DNA of 64,000 nt, from the NCBI GenBank assembly GCA_013396635.1, contig WBMW01001297.1, forward strand, positions 636,502 to 700,501, given 5' to 3'. This stretch comes from Penelope pileata. Lineage: Eukaryota; Chordata; Aves; Galliformes; Cracidae. Both the position numbers and the translations under genes were made by a program. Shown here in pieces: positions 63,301-64,000 of the stretch. Below the pieces are notes generated by a model. That model did no database searches. It was not told the DNA's origin and worked only from the letters and a program-made list of their open reading frames with translations. The first letter of the stretch is position 1. Every line of letters begins with the position of its first letter.

Positions 63301-64000
63301 AGAACTGGAAGTCATTGCAAATCTGAGATCTACCTGGGCAAACTGGCAAACAGCACTTCCCTATTCTACCGGGACTGAGTAACTAAATTGTGCTGCTGCT
63401 TTCCCTGTTATTATTTTTACTATGATACTGCATTTGCTATATGGAAACTCATGCAAAGTTATTTACAAAAAGAGTCCTCAAAGTAATCTAACGGAACAAT
63501 TAAAAAAAAAAAATTAGCTCTGCTGATGCTATAGGTACAAACAAAACTAAAACCCCAGCTCCTTCAACTTTTCTACCAGCGTGACTGGAAACTGATTCTC
63601 GCACCACGATATTTTTGTCTTAGGAATAAATGACCAGACATCATATTAGAAAAGAAGAACACAAAGCAAATATTTAATTTCTTTGGGTAAAAATCAGTTC
63701 TTTATGTTGCTCATCCCTGATTGCAGCATGAGTTTCTTGCATTCTTCTCAACAATTTTAGGCCTCAGTTAAACCTTGGCAACATTTTACAAACTCCCTTC
63801 CAATGGACACTGAATTTGCCTTCATATTTTGAGAGAAGCTCAGGAAAACCAATGCTGCACCACCTGTAATAAACTTCAGAACAGGAAATGCTTTCTTCAA
63901 AATAATGCTTAAATACCCAGTATACGTATTTAGTATGCAGAGACAATGGGTATTTAGAACTGAGTACGGGCTTAAGCGCTTTCTATTTTAGACTTCTTTG
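60306..64000. other. Intergenic region at the right edge
   Basis: No gene recognised. It holds a TA-rich run at about 61119-61128 and an A run at about 63503-63513. The short open frames here show no receptor motifs or other known domains. Confidence 0.7.

Noticed and set aside
1..64000. CRISPR arrays, operons or other prokaryotic-style systems
   Set aside because: No regularly spaced direct repeats or tightly packed frames. The sequence is intron-rich vertebrate DNA throughout.

Overview
This window is vertebrate nuclear DNA and almost certainly from a bird. Genes are intron-rich and widely spaced. The dispersed repeats are CR1 LINE fragments whose 3' ends carry the avian ATTCTATGATTCT-type octamer repeat. 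There is also an old solo LTR of a type I recognise from bird genomes. I cannot name the species. Two ambiguous bases (50719 and 55986) show it is a draft assembly.

1-47,100: one protein-coding gene, ANO5 (anoctamin-5/TMEM16E), fills this region on the minus strand. I located 17 coding exons by eye. All have GT/AG borders and compatible phases, and they join into an open frame of 1,908 nt (636 codons). The frame runs from a start codon in a CpG-island promoter (about 46.75-47.27 kb) to the left edge of the window. The gene continues past position 1, so the last third, including the calcium-binding helices, is absent. The first four coding exons are tiny and divergent, and they lie in the largest introns. 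The introns also hold several CR1 pieces, the solo LTR and a short inverted-repeat element. Every clearly oriented retroelement inside the gene lies antisense to it.

47,300-54,000: intergenic DNA with simple repeats and one CR1 copy whose middle is missing exactly at an 'N'.

54,000-60,300: two class II olfactory receptor loci on the minus strand. One is intact (54088-55059). The other (59362-60305) is broken by a frameshift in the first membrane helix.

60,300-64,000: intergenic DNA in which I recognise no gene.

The genes are neighbours, not a pathway: ANO5 is an intracellular membrane protein best known from muscle and bone, and the receptors are odorant GPCRs. I found no sign of a novel multi-gene system. 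The observations most worth checking are a possible frame-preserving 45-nt extra exon in ANO5 intron 1, a glycine-to-alanine change in a conserved anoctamin motif, the receptor pseudogene, and the assembly 'N' at a CR1 junction.
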